This document shows, piece after piece, positions 1 through 7,474 of a stretch of DNA of 64,000 bases; position 1 is the first letter of the stretch; each line of letters begins with the position of its first letter. Under the pieces are notes generated by a model, which did no database searches, was not told the DNA's origin, and worked only from the letters and a program-made list of their open reading frames with translations. The DNA lies in NCBI GenBank assembly GCA_964414345.1, contig CAYPWF010000015.1, positions 1-64,000 on the forward strand, written 5' to 3'. A program made the position numbers and the translations under genes. Source of the stretch: Desulfocorpusculum sp964414345 (lineage in GTDB: Bacteria; Desulfobacterota; Desulfocorpusculales; Desulfocorpusculum).

Positions 1-148
1 AAAGGAGCGTGGTCTTCCCGCAGCCCGATTTTCCTACAAGGGAGACGAACTCCCCGGCCTCCATGGCGAGGGAAACCCCCTTGACCACCTGAAGCCCGTT
101 GTAGTTCTTCTTCAGATTCTCTCCCACTAGGATTGTCGATCTACTCAT
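1..148 (-). CDS. ABC transporter ATP-binding protein (LolD/MacB-type), N-terminal fragment
   Basis: Only the first 49 or so codons lie in the window; the gene runs off the left edge. The translation begins MSRSTILVGENLKKNY and contains a complete Walker A loop, GKSGCGKTTLL, preceded by the usual GVSLAMEAGEFVSLVG strand-turn. This is the nucleotide-binding subunit that powers the permease encoded just upstream. Its ATG (148-146) overlaps the stop codon of the permease gene by 8 bases, so the two are translationally coupled. LolD/MacB-type ATPases pair with four-helix FtsX-like permeases of the kind found here, so export or lipoprotein-type work at the inner membrane is likely. Signature and Walker B motifs are outside the window. 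Confidence 0.9.
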   Translation of the reverse strand, partial: MSRSTILVGENLKKNYNGLQVVKGVSLAMEAGEFVSLVGKSGCGKTTLL

Positions 149-1391
149 GCCTCAGCACCTCCGAAGGTTTGATTCTCGAGATGTGTCTGCCCAGCAATCC
201 CCCGGTCATCCCCCCGATGACGATGGACAGCAGCATGGCAAAGGCGGCCAGGCTCCGGGGGATGTAGACGGGAAGTTGGAGGGTCTTGAAGATCTGGTCT
301 CCTCCACCGGGCAGGAAATGGGGGGTAGGGCTCATCTCCCAGGGAATGGGGATGCTCACCTGCATGAAGCGCAAGCCCATGGCCGCTGCAAGGGCGATCA
401 GGAGCCCCAGGATTCCCGCCATGATGCTCTGCGTTACCGACTCCGCCATGAGCTGGGCCACGACGTTTCGGTGCGCCCAGCCAACTGCCTTCAGGACGCC
501 GATCTCCCTGGCCCGTTCCGCAACGTTCCCCGCCATAGTTTTGAAGGCCACCAAGGCGGCCACGAGGATGGCGATCAAGGAAGCCGCCATGGTGAACTTC
601 TCCGAGAGGGCAAACAGGCTTCCCAGGAGCTTGAGGAAGGAATCCGGGGTGGCCACTTGCCCCTTCTTCCCCATGATCTCCCGCAGGCTCGTTGCCACAT
701 CCCGGATCCTCTCCTGCTCCGCCTTCACGAAGAGAAGGTTCACGTCCTCCGGATCAAAGGGAGAGACGGACTGAAGCTGCCTGGATGAAACCGCAACCTC
801 TTGCATTTCCCGGAGGGGAAGATAGACGTTGGCCACGGCGATCTTGGCCGCCCGCGATGCATCCACGATCCCCACGACCGGGAACTTCCTTCCAGCCAAA
901 GGCAAGGTGTCTCCCACTCGGATCCCGAACTGACGGGCGAAGGCGACCTCCACCAGGGCTTCGGGCTTGCCGTCCTCGAGAAACCTTCCCTCCGTGATGG
1001 AAGAGCGGAGAATCGCCGGCCCGATCGGGTTCTCCGTTTCGATCCCAAGCGCGATGGTAGCCCGGTCGGGGTCGAAAACCCAAAGCAGAAGGCCACGGCC
1101 CACCCCCTGAACTCCAGCAATGGCCTGAACCTTGTCCACCTCCTCCTTTCGGATCGTTACGGCGGAACACGGGAAGACCGCCCCGGTCAGTTCCTCCGGC
1201 ACATCCCCGGCACGCTGCACGGTGATGTCCGCCCCTATCTCCTTGAGCGGGGAACGTGCCGCCTCACGATACGCCATGGATAGGGCATTTAGGATGATGA
1301 GAAGGGCGATCCCGATGGAAAGGCCGAAGATGGAGGCCAGGGTCCTTCGCCTTTGATAGTAAAGTTCCTTTAAAAGGTAGCGCAGATCCAT
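141..1391 (-). CDS. ABC transporter permease, FtsX/MacB/LolC family
   Basis: A 416-residue inner-membrane protein with the MacB/LolC plan: one transmembrane helix near residues 15-38, a periplasmic domain of about 220 residues, then three helices near 268-290, 310-340 and 378-400. The short C-terminal tail RIKPSEVLRHE fits the R-x-x-P-x-x-x-L-R tail common in this family. Such proteins work as dimers with a LolD-like ATPase and act mechanically across the envelope rather than through a channel. The ATPase gene follows immediately, and a CpxP-like periplasmic protein, an anti-sigma factor and an ECF sigma factor precede it, so the exporter is probably part of that regulon. The substrate cannot be read from the sequence. 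Confidence 0.9.
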   Translation of the reverse strand: MDLRYLLKELYYQRRRTLASIFGLSIGIALLIILNALSMAYREAARSPLKEIGADITVQRAGDVPEELTGAVFPCSAVTIRKEEVDKVQAIAGVQGVGRGLLLWVFDPDRATIALGIETENPIGPAILRSSITEGRFLEDGKPEALVEVAFARQFGIRVGDTLPLAGRKFPVVGIVDASRAAKIAVANVYLPLREMQEVAVSSRQLQSVSPFDPEDVNLLFVKAEQERIRDVATSLREIMGKKGQVATPDSFLKLLGSLFALSEKFTMAASLIAILVAALVAFKTMAGNVAERAREIGVLKAVGWAHRNVVAQLMAESVTQSIMAGILGLLIALAAAMGLRFMQVSIPIPWEMSPTPHFLPGGGDQIFKTLQLPVYIPRSLAAFAMLLSIVIGGMTGGLLGRHISRIKPSEVLRHE

Positions 1392-1414
1392 CGTTTGTCT
1401 CCGTGACTCTGGAA

Positions 1415-1903
1415 TCAGGGGCTTGTGGCCGTGGTCTGTTCGACGAGAGCGAAGAATCGCTCCCTCTGGCCTGGGTCGAGGACTTCCTTGAGTTCGAGGA
1501 GATGTGAGATGACTTCCTTCTGGATCTCATCCTGGATGAATGCCATCTCCTTTCGCAATTCCTCGGTTTTAACATGATCGACATTATCATGGGCGAGCAG
1601 CTTCACGAGACGGGTTCTCGCCGATACCATGTCTTTCTGCAGTTTCTGAAGGCGGTCATGGAAAGTCCCGGCCAGAGGTTGCACCTTCGCCAACTGATCG
1701 CTGGACAGGCCAAGAGCCTGATAAAGGTGGCGATCGCCCTCCGAGATGGGGCAGGATTCCAAGAGTGCCTTCTGTTCGACCAAGGCGCTCCTGGAAGAAG
1801 GGAATTCCATGGTGGCCAGCAAGAACACGTTGATTGCCACTGACGCAGTCAGAAAGAAACCCAGGCTCTGTGTCATCATCTGTGACCATCCTTTAGTTCG
1901 CAC
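1415..1903 (-). CDS. CpxP/Spy-like periplasmic heavy-metal-sensor family protein
   Basis: A 162-residue protein with an N-terminal hydrophobic segment (about residues 10-30, signal anchor or uncleaved signal) followed by an all-helical domain rich in charged residues. Two LTxxQ-like motifs, LSSDQ near residue 70 and LDPGQ near residue 145, are the hallmark of the CpxP/Spy/ZraP family of periplasmic chaperones and stress sensors. It overlaps the end of the anti-sigma-factor gene by 28 bases, indicating one transcript with it. A role in sensing misfolded envelope protein or metal and feeding this to the sigma/anti-sigma pair is plausible but inferred from position. Confidence 0.7.
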   Translation of the reverse strand: MRTKGWSQMMTQSLGFFLTASVAINVFLLATMEFPSSRSALVEQKALLESCPISEGDRHLYQALGLSSDQLAKVQPLAGTFHDRLQKLQKDMVSARTRLVKLLAHDNVDHVKTEELRKEMAFIQDEIQKEVISHLLELKEVLDPGQRERFFALVEQTTATSP

Positions 1904-2373
1904 ACCGCTCTCAGATAACCTTCCCCCAGCGTGCCCGGCGGTACGGCATCAAACGCCCTCAGGGAAAGCAGTGTGACGGCTCCCGCCATGGAGCTACCGG
2001 AGCGCGATCGTAGCGGCTTCAACCCGCCCGTCGCCACCAGATTGCCCGTATAGATTCCTACCAATATTCCCAGGATCAGGACGGCGGGGCTGGGCAAGGC
2101 GGCAGTAAGTGGGTGAACGGCCCAACGGAGCCTCGTAAGCAGCCCGGCTCTCTGCTGCCCTTCGATCCTTCTGGCGAGGCGAGAGTAAAATCCTGGGCTC
2201 GGCTGTATCCCTCCCAGTTCTCCCAAACTTCGCCAGATCCGGTCGAGCTCCTGATATCTCTCGCGGCAGGCCGGACAGTCCTGAAGGTGCGCCTCAACCC
2301 GCACCGCCTCTCCCGGCTTCAGTTCCCCGTCCTGGTAAGCTGAGAGCCGCCTCCGAACCTTGGGGCAACGCAT
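1876..2373 (-). CDS. Zinc-finger anti-sigma factor (zf-HC2)
   Basis: A 165-residue protein whose first 45 residues form an anti-sigma zinc finger: Cys3, then H-L-Q-D-C-P-A-C near residues 29-36, giving the H-x3-C-x2-C pattern of the ZAS family. A single hydrophobic segment near residues 93-113 should anchor it in the inner membrane with a short periplasmic tail. Members bind and silence the partner ECF sigma factor until a signal releases it. The sigma gene lies 64 bases upstream on the same strand, and the CpxP-like gene overlaps its 3' end, so the three form one operon. The regulatory logic is inferred from the family. Confidence 0.85.
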   Translation of the reverse strand: MRCPKVRRRLSAYQDGELKPGEAVRVEAHLQDCPACRERYQELDRIWRSLGELGGIQPSPGFYSRLARRIEGQQRAGLLTRLRWAVHPLTAALPSPAVLILGILVGIYTGNLVATGGLKPLRSRSGSSMAGAVTLLSLRAFDAVPPGTLGEGYLRAVCELKDGHR

Positions 2374-2437
2374 CTGATCCTCCCACGTTCTTCACGCCAC
2401 TAAACAATTAAACAACCCTAACCCTGAAAACCTGCGG

Positions 2438-3028
2438 TCAATTTTTTCTGTGGCCCAGTTTCTTTTGAAGATTTTTTTTCCCCCTGACGAGCAACGAGTC
2501 GACCGCCGACACGGAGCAGTCCAGGACCTTGGCGATCTCCTCATAGGACAGGCCGTAATAACACTTGAGGATCAGGGCCAGCCTCTGGTTCTTGGGCACG
2601 CTCCCGAGGGCAGCAGCGACGCGGCGGCTCCGCTCCCGGGCAAGCAAGACATCCTCGGGCGAAGGAGCGTTATCCGGGATTTCATTGCCACCGTCTTCCT
2701 CCTCAGGCTGCGACACAGCCGAGCCGAGCCAGTGAAGAGAGAGGATCCTTTTCCGCCAAGGAGACTTGACCTCGTTCAGACAGAGATTGGCCACCAAACG
2801 ATACATCCAGGTAGTGAACTTGGCTTGAGGCTCATAGCTCTTTGCCGCTTTCCAGACGCGTAGAAAGGCTTCCTGGGCGAGGTCTTCGGCCCGCACGCGA
2901 TCTCCTGTGAAGCGGTATATGAGGGACAGAACCGAACTCTGATGCCTGAGGACCAGGCTTTCGAAGGCGGATGTGTCCCCTTGAGCGGCCCGGACCATCA
3001 GGAGTTCATCAGGAGTCGTGGGGTCCAA
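2438..3028 (-). CDS. ECF-family RNA polymerase sigma factor
   Basis: A 196-residue sigma-70-like protein with region 2 near residues 20-90 (helix ending AEDLAQEAFLRVWKAAKSY) and region 4 near residues 135-188 (LALILKCYYGLSYEEIAKVLDCSVSAVDSLLVRGKKNL, cited here in parts: the YYGLSYEEIAKVL turn and the helix-turn-helix after it). Region 3 is absent, as expected of an extracytoplasmic-function sigma factor. The start appears to be TTG at 3028, with AGAGAGGCG upstream. It heads an operon with its anti-sigma factor, a CpxP-like protein and an ABC exporter. It probably directs transcription of its own operon; I could not identify a convincing autoregulatory promoter. Confidence 0.92.
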   Translation of the reverse strand: MDPTTPDELLMVRAAQGDTSAFESLVLRHQSSVLSLIYRFTGDRVRAEDLAQEAFLRVWKAAKSYEPQAKFTTWMYRLVANLCLNEVKSPWRKRILSLHWLGSAVSQPEEEDGGNEIPDNAPSPEDVLLARERSRRVAAALGSVPKNQRLALILKCYYGLSYEEIAKVLDCSVSAVDSLLVRGKKNLQKKLGHRKN

Positions 3029-4015
3029 CTTGAATCGCCTCTCTAGGCTCCTTAAACAAAGGAGCCCACAAGAACCTGCGCCCTATGACGCAGCTCGTGC
3101 AAACTCAATTGTGTGCATTGCCTGCCCTATGAGCCCGCTTTGCGCTTCCACGCCTTTGGTTGCAGCGCTGGCCTCCCGCCAGATTGAGACACTGACAGCC
3201 TCGCAGAACGCGCGCTGCGCTGACCCATAGCAGCCGACGCCCACCGAGATATCCTTTCCCCCGAAGGCGCCCCTGCCTGCTTCGGAGAAATCCGCCCGGC
3301 ATCATAGCCCTGCCACTCGCGGCGCGTCCATCAAACGATCCCTGTCTGATTCTGGCTTGAAGGCAGCGGAATCGAGCATACGTTTGGGGGAGAAGAACGA
3401 CCTAATCCTGTGCACTTGGGCGGCGGTATCTCGAGATTCCCCATCTCGGCCGTAAGCTTCCTCTTCAATCCAGGTTCTGGGGTCACCGACGTTTCGTCTC
3501 TTCACTGCCGACGGATTCCAGGGCGCCCCTCCTGGGTGCGGGTTCGGTCAACCCAGGCTCCTCCACCACTTCCTCTGAAACCGCTGGGGCCGGTGAGGAG
3601 GCGAACGCCTTGTACGCGAGTCCCCACGAGAAAGGGTCTTGCCGCTCCTTTTTCTCGCCGGTGCAGACGGCCGGTAGGAACTCAACGGAAGGCGGATTGC
3701 ACAAAGCTCCATTTCAGTTCATACCACTTTTGGCTAAATTTACACAATTCTGGTCATACCTGTTTTGGGTAAGCTGAAGACTACCCGCACCACCCCTTGA
3801 ACACCCCTCTACAGCCCTCAGCCCCCCAACTTTCTCTGTGGCCGCCCGCCCAGACACCGTGCCCCTCTTAGACCAGTCCAGTGCTAACCGATCCCTGATC
3901 CCTCCCACCACCTGACACTACGCCCAAAAGCAATTCCCGAGCACTCAGGCCCGGCGGCCCGGTTCCACCCCGATTTGCATACGGATCCACCAGGTCCGCT
4001 GCCAAGTCTTGTTCT
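3029..4015. other. Gene-poor interval, possible decayed coding sequence
   Basis: Nearly 1 kb between the ECF sigma gene and the P-type ATPase contains only short, mutually overlapping reading frames. Minus-strand frames at about 3302-3505 and 3483-3704 have protein-like composition and abut in different phases, as a decayed gene might, but I recognise no family in either. I see no tRNA, terminator or clear inverted repeats. The interval separates DNA of ordinary composition from the GC-rich metal-resistance genes, so it may hold the left junction of an acquired segment. That last point is inference. Confidence 0.4.
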
Positions 4016-6175
4016 TTAGCTTGCGCTCCCTACATGGCGGTGAACCTTCACATCGGCTTCAGAGGCTCCTGTCTTGCGATCGGTACGTAGTAGCCGCGAG
4101 GAGTTGGCCATGATGCCCAAGTCCGGAAGCGACTGCGCAGCGGCAGCCAGGACGAGAGGCAGGAGACCTAGGGCTGCCAGCGAGAGTCCAACCAGGTTGT
4201 AGGCGGCGGTGAAGCCGATGTTCAGACGGACCACACCCATCGTGCGCTTCGCTATGCGGAAGAGATCGGGCACCAGGCGCCAGTCGTCCCTCATGAGCAC
4301 TACGTGGGCCGCCTCCATGGCGATGTCGGTGCCAGCGGCACCCATCGCAACGCCCACGTCCGCTTGGGCCAGGGCGGGAGCATCGTTCACCCCGTCGCCC
4401 ACCATGACCACTCTATGGCCACGGGCTTGGTACGCCTTGACCACGGCGATCTTGTCTTCCGGCAGGAGGCCGGCTCGGTAGGGGATGCCCAGCGGCGTTG
4501 CCAGGGAGGCTGCGGCTCTCTCATGGTCCCCGGTGAGCAGTTCGATGTGCCTAAGGCCGAGCGCCCGCAAAGATGCGATGGCCTGGGGCACCTCCGGCCG
4601 CAGCGTGTCCGCAGCTGCTAGGACCCCCACGGGTTCACCATCCAGAGAGACAAAGAGAAGGGCCTTGCCCTGGGCCTCGAGCGCTGCGATCTCAGCCACC
4701 TTAGCCTCTGTTTCCGCCGGGTGTCTGCCCACCGTCACCCACCGCCCATTCACCCTTGCCTTCACTCCCACACCCGGCACGGCCTGGAACTCCTCCGGCT
4801 CTAGCACACGCAAGCCCCGTTCGCTGGCCAAGACCCGGACCGCCTCGGCAAGAGGATGCTCGGAGTAGCGCTCCGCTGACGCTGCCAAGGACAGCACGTC
4901 GTCGGGATCGGCGCCGTTCAAGGATACCACGTCGCTAATGCGGGGACGGCCCAGGGTGAGCGTGCCGGTCTTGTCCAGGAGCAGCACGTCGGCCCGGGCC
5001 AAGGCTTCCACGTACTTGCCTCCTTTGATTACCAGGCCTCGCCGGGCGGCGTTACCGATAGACGCCAGCATGGCCACGGGGGTGGCGATGGCGAAGGCGC
5101 ACGAGCAGGCCACCACCAGCACCGCAGCTGCGGCAAGAGGGTTTCGTTCGATGAGGAAGGTGAGAAAGGCGATTGTGAGCACCACCGGCAGGTACCAGGT
5201 GGCGAAGCGGTCTGCTGTACGCTGGACCTCGGCCCTGTGGGCCTCCGCCTCTTCCACCAGTCGAACGACACGCCCAAAGGTGGTCTCCGCGCCGATCCGC
5301 GCGGCGCGCACCCGCAGCATACCCAGCCTCACTATAGAGGCGGCAAAGACGCTCGTCCCTTGTTCAGCCTCGACGGGCATAGACTCGCCGGTGATCGCCG
5401 CTTGGTCGACTGTGGCCTGCCCGCTGACGACCTCCCCGTCCACAGGCACCTGCCCGCCCGGGCGCACCACCACCACATCCCCGGGCCGCAGTTCCTCCAC
5501 CGGCAGCTCAACCTCGGTGCCGCCCCGCTCCACGCGGGCCACCCGGGGCGCCATGGCCGCCAGATCCCGCAGGGCCCGGCGCGCCCGCTGGGTGGTGAAC
5601 CCCTCGATGTAGTCGGCGATGCGCATGAAGAGGACTACCACCAGGGCAGCAGCCCACTCATGCACTGCGATGGCAGCAATAACCCCTGCGGTCATGAGAG
5701 TGTGGGCAGTGACTTGGCGCCGCAGGGCTGCACGAAGAACGCTGCAAAAGACGGGGTACCCTCCGGCCAGGACTAAGCTCAGCCAGAGAGGCCACGGCAC
5801 CCGGTTGGTCACGGCTTCCAGCAACCCGAGCCACTCGCCCAGCACGACCACGAGCAGGACCACTCCGAACACTGCTCCGAACAGGGTGAGAACCACTCGA
5901 CCGAAGCCGCCCGCACGGGATACTTGGGAGCGCTCGGTGGCGACCGGGACCGAACAGCCGGTGAGCCGGACCGCCTCTCGGATAGCTTCCGGGGCCACTC
6001 GTGCAGGATCGCACCGCAGCACCGCCTTCTCCGCAGCCAGAAGGACCTCGCAGGAGTCCACACCGGGGATGGCCGCGATGGCCCGCTGAACTTGCTGTGC
6101 CTCATCGGCACAGCACATTCCCCGAATAGGCACCTCGATGGTCTCGAGTGATGTGGACTTCGCCATAGTCAGCAC
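4016..6175 (-). CDS. P1B-type heavy-metal-translocating ATPase with CSC motif
   Basis: A 719-residue metal pump. An N-terminal metal-binding domain (residues 12-75) carries GMCCADE, typical of Zn/Cd/Pb-type pumps rather than the copper GMxCxxC. The actuator loop has ITGES, the phosphorylation site is D401 in DKTGTLT, the P1B signature SEHPLAEA follows, and GDGVNDAPAL closes the hinge. The metal-site helix reads ACSCAFAIATP: residues 357-359 are C-S-C where almost all relatives have C-P-C, S-P-C or T-P-C, so the usual proline is missing. The start may be GTG at 6175, overlapping the ArsR stop by 7 bases, or ATG at 6166. The coupled ArsR-type repressor upstream implies metal-induced efflux. By eye the gene is more GC-rich than its neighbours. 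Confidence 0.95.
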   Translation of the reverse strand: MLTMAKSTSLETIEVPIRGMCCADEAQQVQRAIAAIPGVDSCEVLLAAEKAVLRCDPARVAPEAIREAVRLTGCSVPVATERSQVSRAGGFGRVVLTLFGAVFGVVLLVVVLGEWLGLLEAVTNRVPWPLWLSLVLAGGYPVFCSVLRAALRRQVTAHTLMTAGVIAAIAVHEWAAALVVVLFMRIADYIEGFTTQRARRALRDLAAMAPRVARVERGGTEVELPVEELRPGDVVVVRPGGQVPVDGEVVSGQATVDQAAITGESMPVEAEQGTSVFAASIVRLGMLRVRAARIGAETTFGRVVRLVEEAEAHRAEVQRTADRFATWYLPVVLTIAFLTFLIERNPLAAAAVLVVACSCAFAIATPVAMLASIGNAARRGLVIKGGKYVEALARADVLLLDKTGTLTLGRPRISDVVSLNGADPDDVLSLAASAERYSEHPLAEAVRVLASERGLRVLEPEEFQAVPGVGVKARVNGRWVTVGRHPAETEAKVAEIAALEAQGKALLFVSLDGEPVGVLAAADTLRPEVPQAIASLRALGLRHIELLTGDHERAAASLATPLGIPYRAGLLPEDKIAVVKAYQARGHRVVMVGDGVNDAPALAQADVGVAMGAAGTDIAMEAAHVVLMRDDWRLVPDLFRIAKRTMGVVRLNIGFTAAYNLVGLSLAALGLLPLVLAAAAQSLPDLGIMANSSRLLRTDRKTGASEADVKVHRHVGSAS

Positions 6176-6513
6176 TCCCGTGGCCCATTATAGCGGGTGC
6201 ACTGGTAGATACCTCTGGCAACATCGGCCGGAAGAGCGTCGGCCTCCTTGAGCAGACTGGCCAAGCACCGGTCGCTGAGCCGACAGCGCACGTAACAACC
6301 TTCCTGCTGCCCAAATACTAAGCCGCGTTCGCGCAGGCAGCTCAGATGGTTGGAGGTATTGGACTGGGTCAGTCCTGTGGCCCCGACGAACTCCGTGACG
6401 GTCATCGGACCGCTGCGCAGGGCTTCCACTATGGCTAGCCGGGACGGGTCTGGGAACCCACCGAAGAGCTTGGCCTTAAGCTCGAGCGCCTGGGTTTGAG
6501 CTGCTGCCAGCAT
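6169..6513 (-). CDS. ArsR/SmtB-family metal-responsive repressor, CmtR-like
   Basis: A 114-residue winged-helix repressor. The recognition region TQSNTSNHLSCLRERGLV (residues 49-66) closely resembles Cd/Pb-sensing CmtR. C59 in HLSC aligns with the first CmtR ligand, but the partner cysteine four residues on is R63 here; other cysteines lie at 73, 77, 83, 105 and 114, so the site must differ in detail. The gene precedes and overlaps the P1B ATPase, the normal repressor-pump arrangement. AGGTGAGG upstream of the ATG at 6513 is the ribosome binding site, and the dyad at 6532-6553 is the probable operator. Cd, Pb or Zn is the likely inducer. Confidence 0.9.
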   Translation of the reverse strand: MLAAAQTQALELKAKLFGGFPDPSRLAIVEALRSGPMTVTEFVGATGLTQSNTSNHLSCLRERGLVFGQQEGCYVRCRLSDRCLASLLKEADALPADVARGIYQCTRYNGPREC

Positions 6514-6527
6514 AGAAACCTCACCTA

Positions 6528-6553
6528 ATTATATCAGCTGTGCCAATATGATA
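6528..6553 (-). promoter_or_regulatory. Probable operator and -10 box of the metal-resistance operon
   Basis: An imperfect dyad TATCA-N12-TGATA (6532-6536 and 6549-6553) overlaps a perfect TATAAT on the minus strand (6533-6528), 15 bases before the repressor start codon. ArsR-family repressors usually bind 12-2-12-like AT-rich dyads over the promoter. No good -35 box sits at 17 bases, which suggests a weak or unusual promoter. Confidence 0.55.
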
Positions 6554-6780
6554 GCGCGCAAGTGTGCAGCTGTCAGGGTTTGCGCATCGCGCTCAGGCGA
6601 GCGGTTTGTTCGCCAACTTTCGGAATGCTAAGCCCACTCGGAAGGGGAACCGAAAGGCCCCAAGGCGCGGGCGGGGTACCAAAGGAGTTGCGCTCCAGCG
6701 CATGGTTCGGGCACGGCCGCTTGTTCTTTTTTTCTGCCACCCATACACGATCTGTCATTCAAGGGTGATCCAGATGCCCA

Positions 6781-7116
6781 TGAGGCGGGCTGCACGGGCG
6801 TTGCCAAGCCCGCAAGCGCGCACACCCTCAGGCACAGCTTCGCACACATCTCCTCATGCGGAGGGTAAACATCCGGAAGCTGCAACCGCTCCTTGGCTCC
6901 TCAAGTCTTGATACCACCATGGTCTACACCCACGTGACCAGAAACCTACAGACCACGCCTGTAAGTCCGCTGGTCAGCTTGGATCTGGGGGCTATAGTGA
7001 ATAGGCAAGCTATGGCCCAGGCCGGCCCAGGGCCATGCGAAGCCCACGATACAGACTCCTTAAAGTCTTGTGTGGGCGTGGATCATCCGCCACTTCTCAG
7101 AGTCTCAAGCCTGTAG
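6781..7116 (+). pseudogene. Tyrosine recombinase (integrase), C-terminal remnant with frameshift
   Basis: Reading from about 6787 gives AGCTGVAKPASA then HTLRHSFA (6821-6844); the next frame continues from 6844 as THLLMRRVNIRKLQPLLG, SSSLDTTMVYTHVTRN and TTPVSPL. Joined across one missing base at 6844 this is the C-terminal catalytic part of an IntI/XerC-like tyrosine recombinase, with the H-x-x-R box and the YTH tyrosine. The second catalytic histidine (LLGH in relatives) is serine here. No N-terminal half is visible upstream. It is therefore a dead fragment. It lies between the metal-resistance genes and tRNA-Glu, the usual place for an integrase of an island. Confidence 0.75.
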
Positions 7117-7164
7117 CTCTAAAAACATAATGCCCCTTTCAGGGCCCAAATCATTGTTTTTTTG

Positions 7165-7242
7165 TGGCGTCCCCAACGGGATTTGAACCCGTGTTGCCGG
7201 CTTGAAAGACCGGTGTCCTGGGCCTAGCTGGACGATGGGGAC
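7165..7242 (-). tRNA. tRNA-Glu (UUC)
   Basis: Minus-strand cloverleaf with acceptor GTCCCCA pairing TGGGGAC, discriminator G and an encoded CCA end (7165-7167). The anticodon loop is CTTTCAA, anticodon TTC, and the T arm carries GGGTTCAAATCCC. It follows tRNA-Lys by 15 bases and shares its promoter. Confidence 0.95.
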
Positions 7243-7257
7243 TCATGTTGAGCCGAT

Positions 7258-7331
7258 TGGGCCGTGCTGGATTCGAACCAGCGGCTCTCTGCTTAAAAGG
7301 CAGATACTCTACCTGGCTGAGTTAACGGCCC
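7258..7331 (-). tRNA. tRNA-Lys (UUU)
   Basis: Minus-strand cloverleaf with acceptor GGGCCGT pairing ACGGCCC. The anticodon stem TCTGC/GCAGA encloses loop CTTTTAA, anticodon TTT, and the T loop is GGTTCGAATCC. The CCA end is not encoded. It is the first of the two-tRNA unit. Confidence 0.95.
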
Positions 7332-7349
7332 TGAGCAACTTGATTTATG

Positions 7350-7378
7350 ATTATAACCCATAGCCCGGGCCGCACCAA
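7350..7378 (-). promoter_or_regulatory. Promoter of the tRNA-Lys/tRNA-Glu unit
   Basis: On the minus strand, TTGGTG (7378-7373), a 17-base spacer and a perfect TATAAT (7355-7350) stand 18 bases before the first base of tRNA-Lys. It lies downstream of purA, so the tRNAs have their own promoter. Confidence 0.7.
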
Positions 7379-7474
7379 CCCCAGGATTCATCATGACCCG
7401 CCATGCAATGATCTTTTGGGCTTAGGTCCCATTGGCCGTCTAGAGAGTTTCTCTGAAAACTTGAAAAGGAACCT

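Noticed and set aside
147..788. 213-codon plus-strand frame opposite the ABC permease
   Set aside because: A shadow of the GC-rich permease gene on the other strand.
3018..3911. Several 60-120 codon frames on both strands between the sigma gene and the ATPase
   Set aside because: They overlap one another, lack ribosome sites and match nothing I recognise; listed only as a gene-poor interval.
4938..5612. 224-codon plus-strand frame opposite the P-type ATPase
   Set aside because: Ser/Thr/Arg-rich antisense shadow of a gene with fully conserved motifs.
6564..6911. 115-codon plus-strand frame before the integrase remnant
   Set aside because: It overlaps the integrase remnant in a different phase and has no protein-like features.
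7121..7146. Terminator after tRNA-Glu
   Set aside because: The stem GCCC/GGGC is short and the T-run is displaced by several bases; too weak to call.
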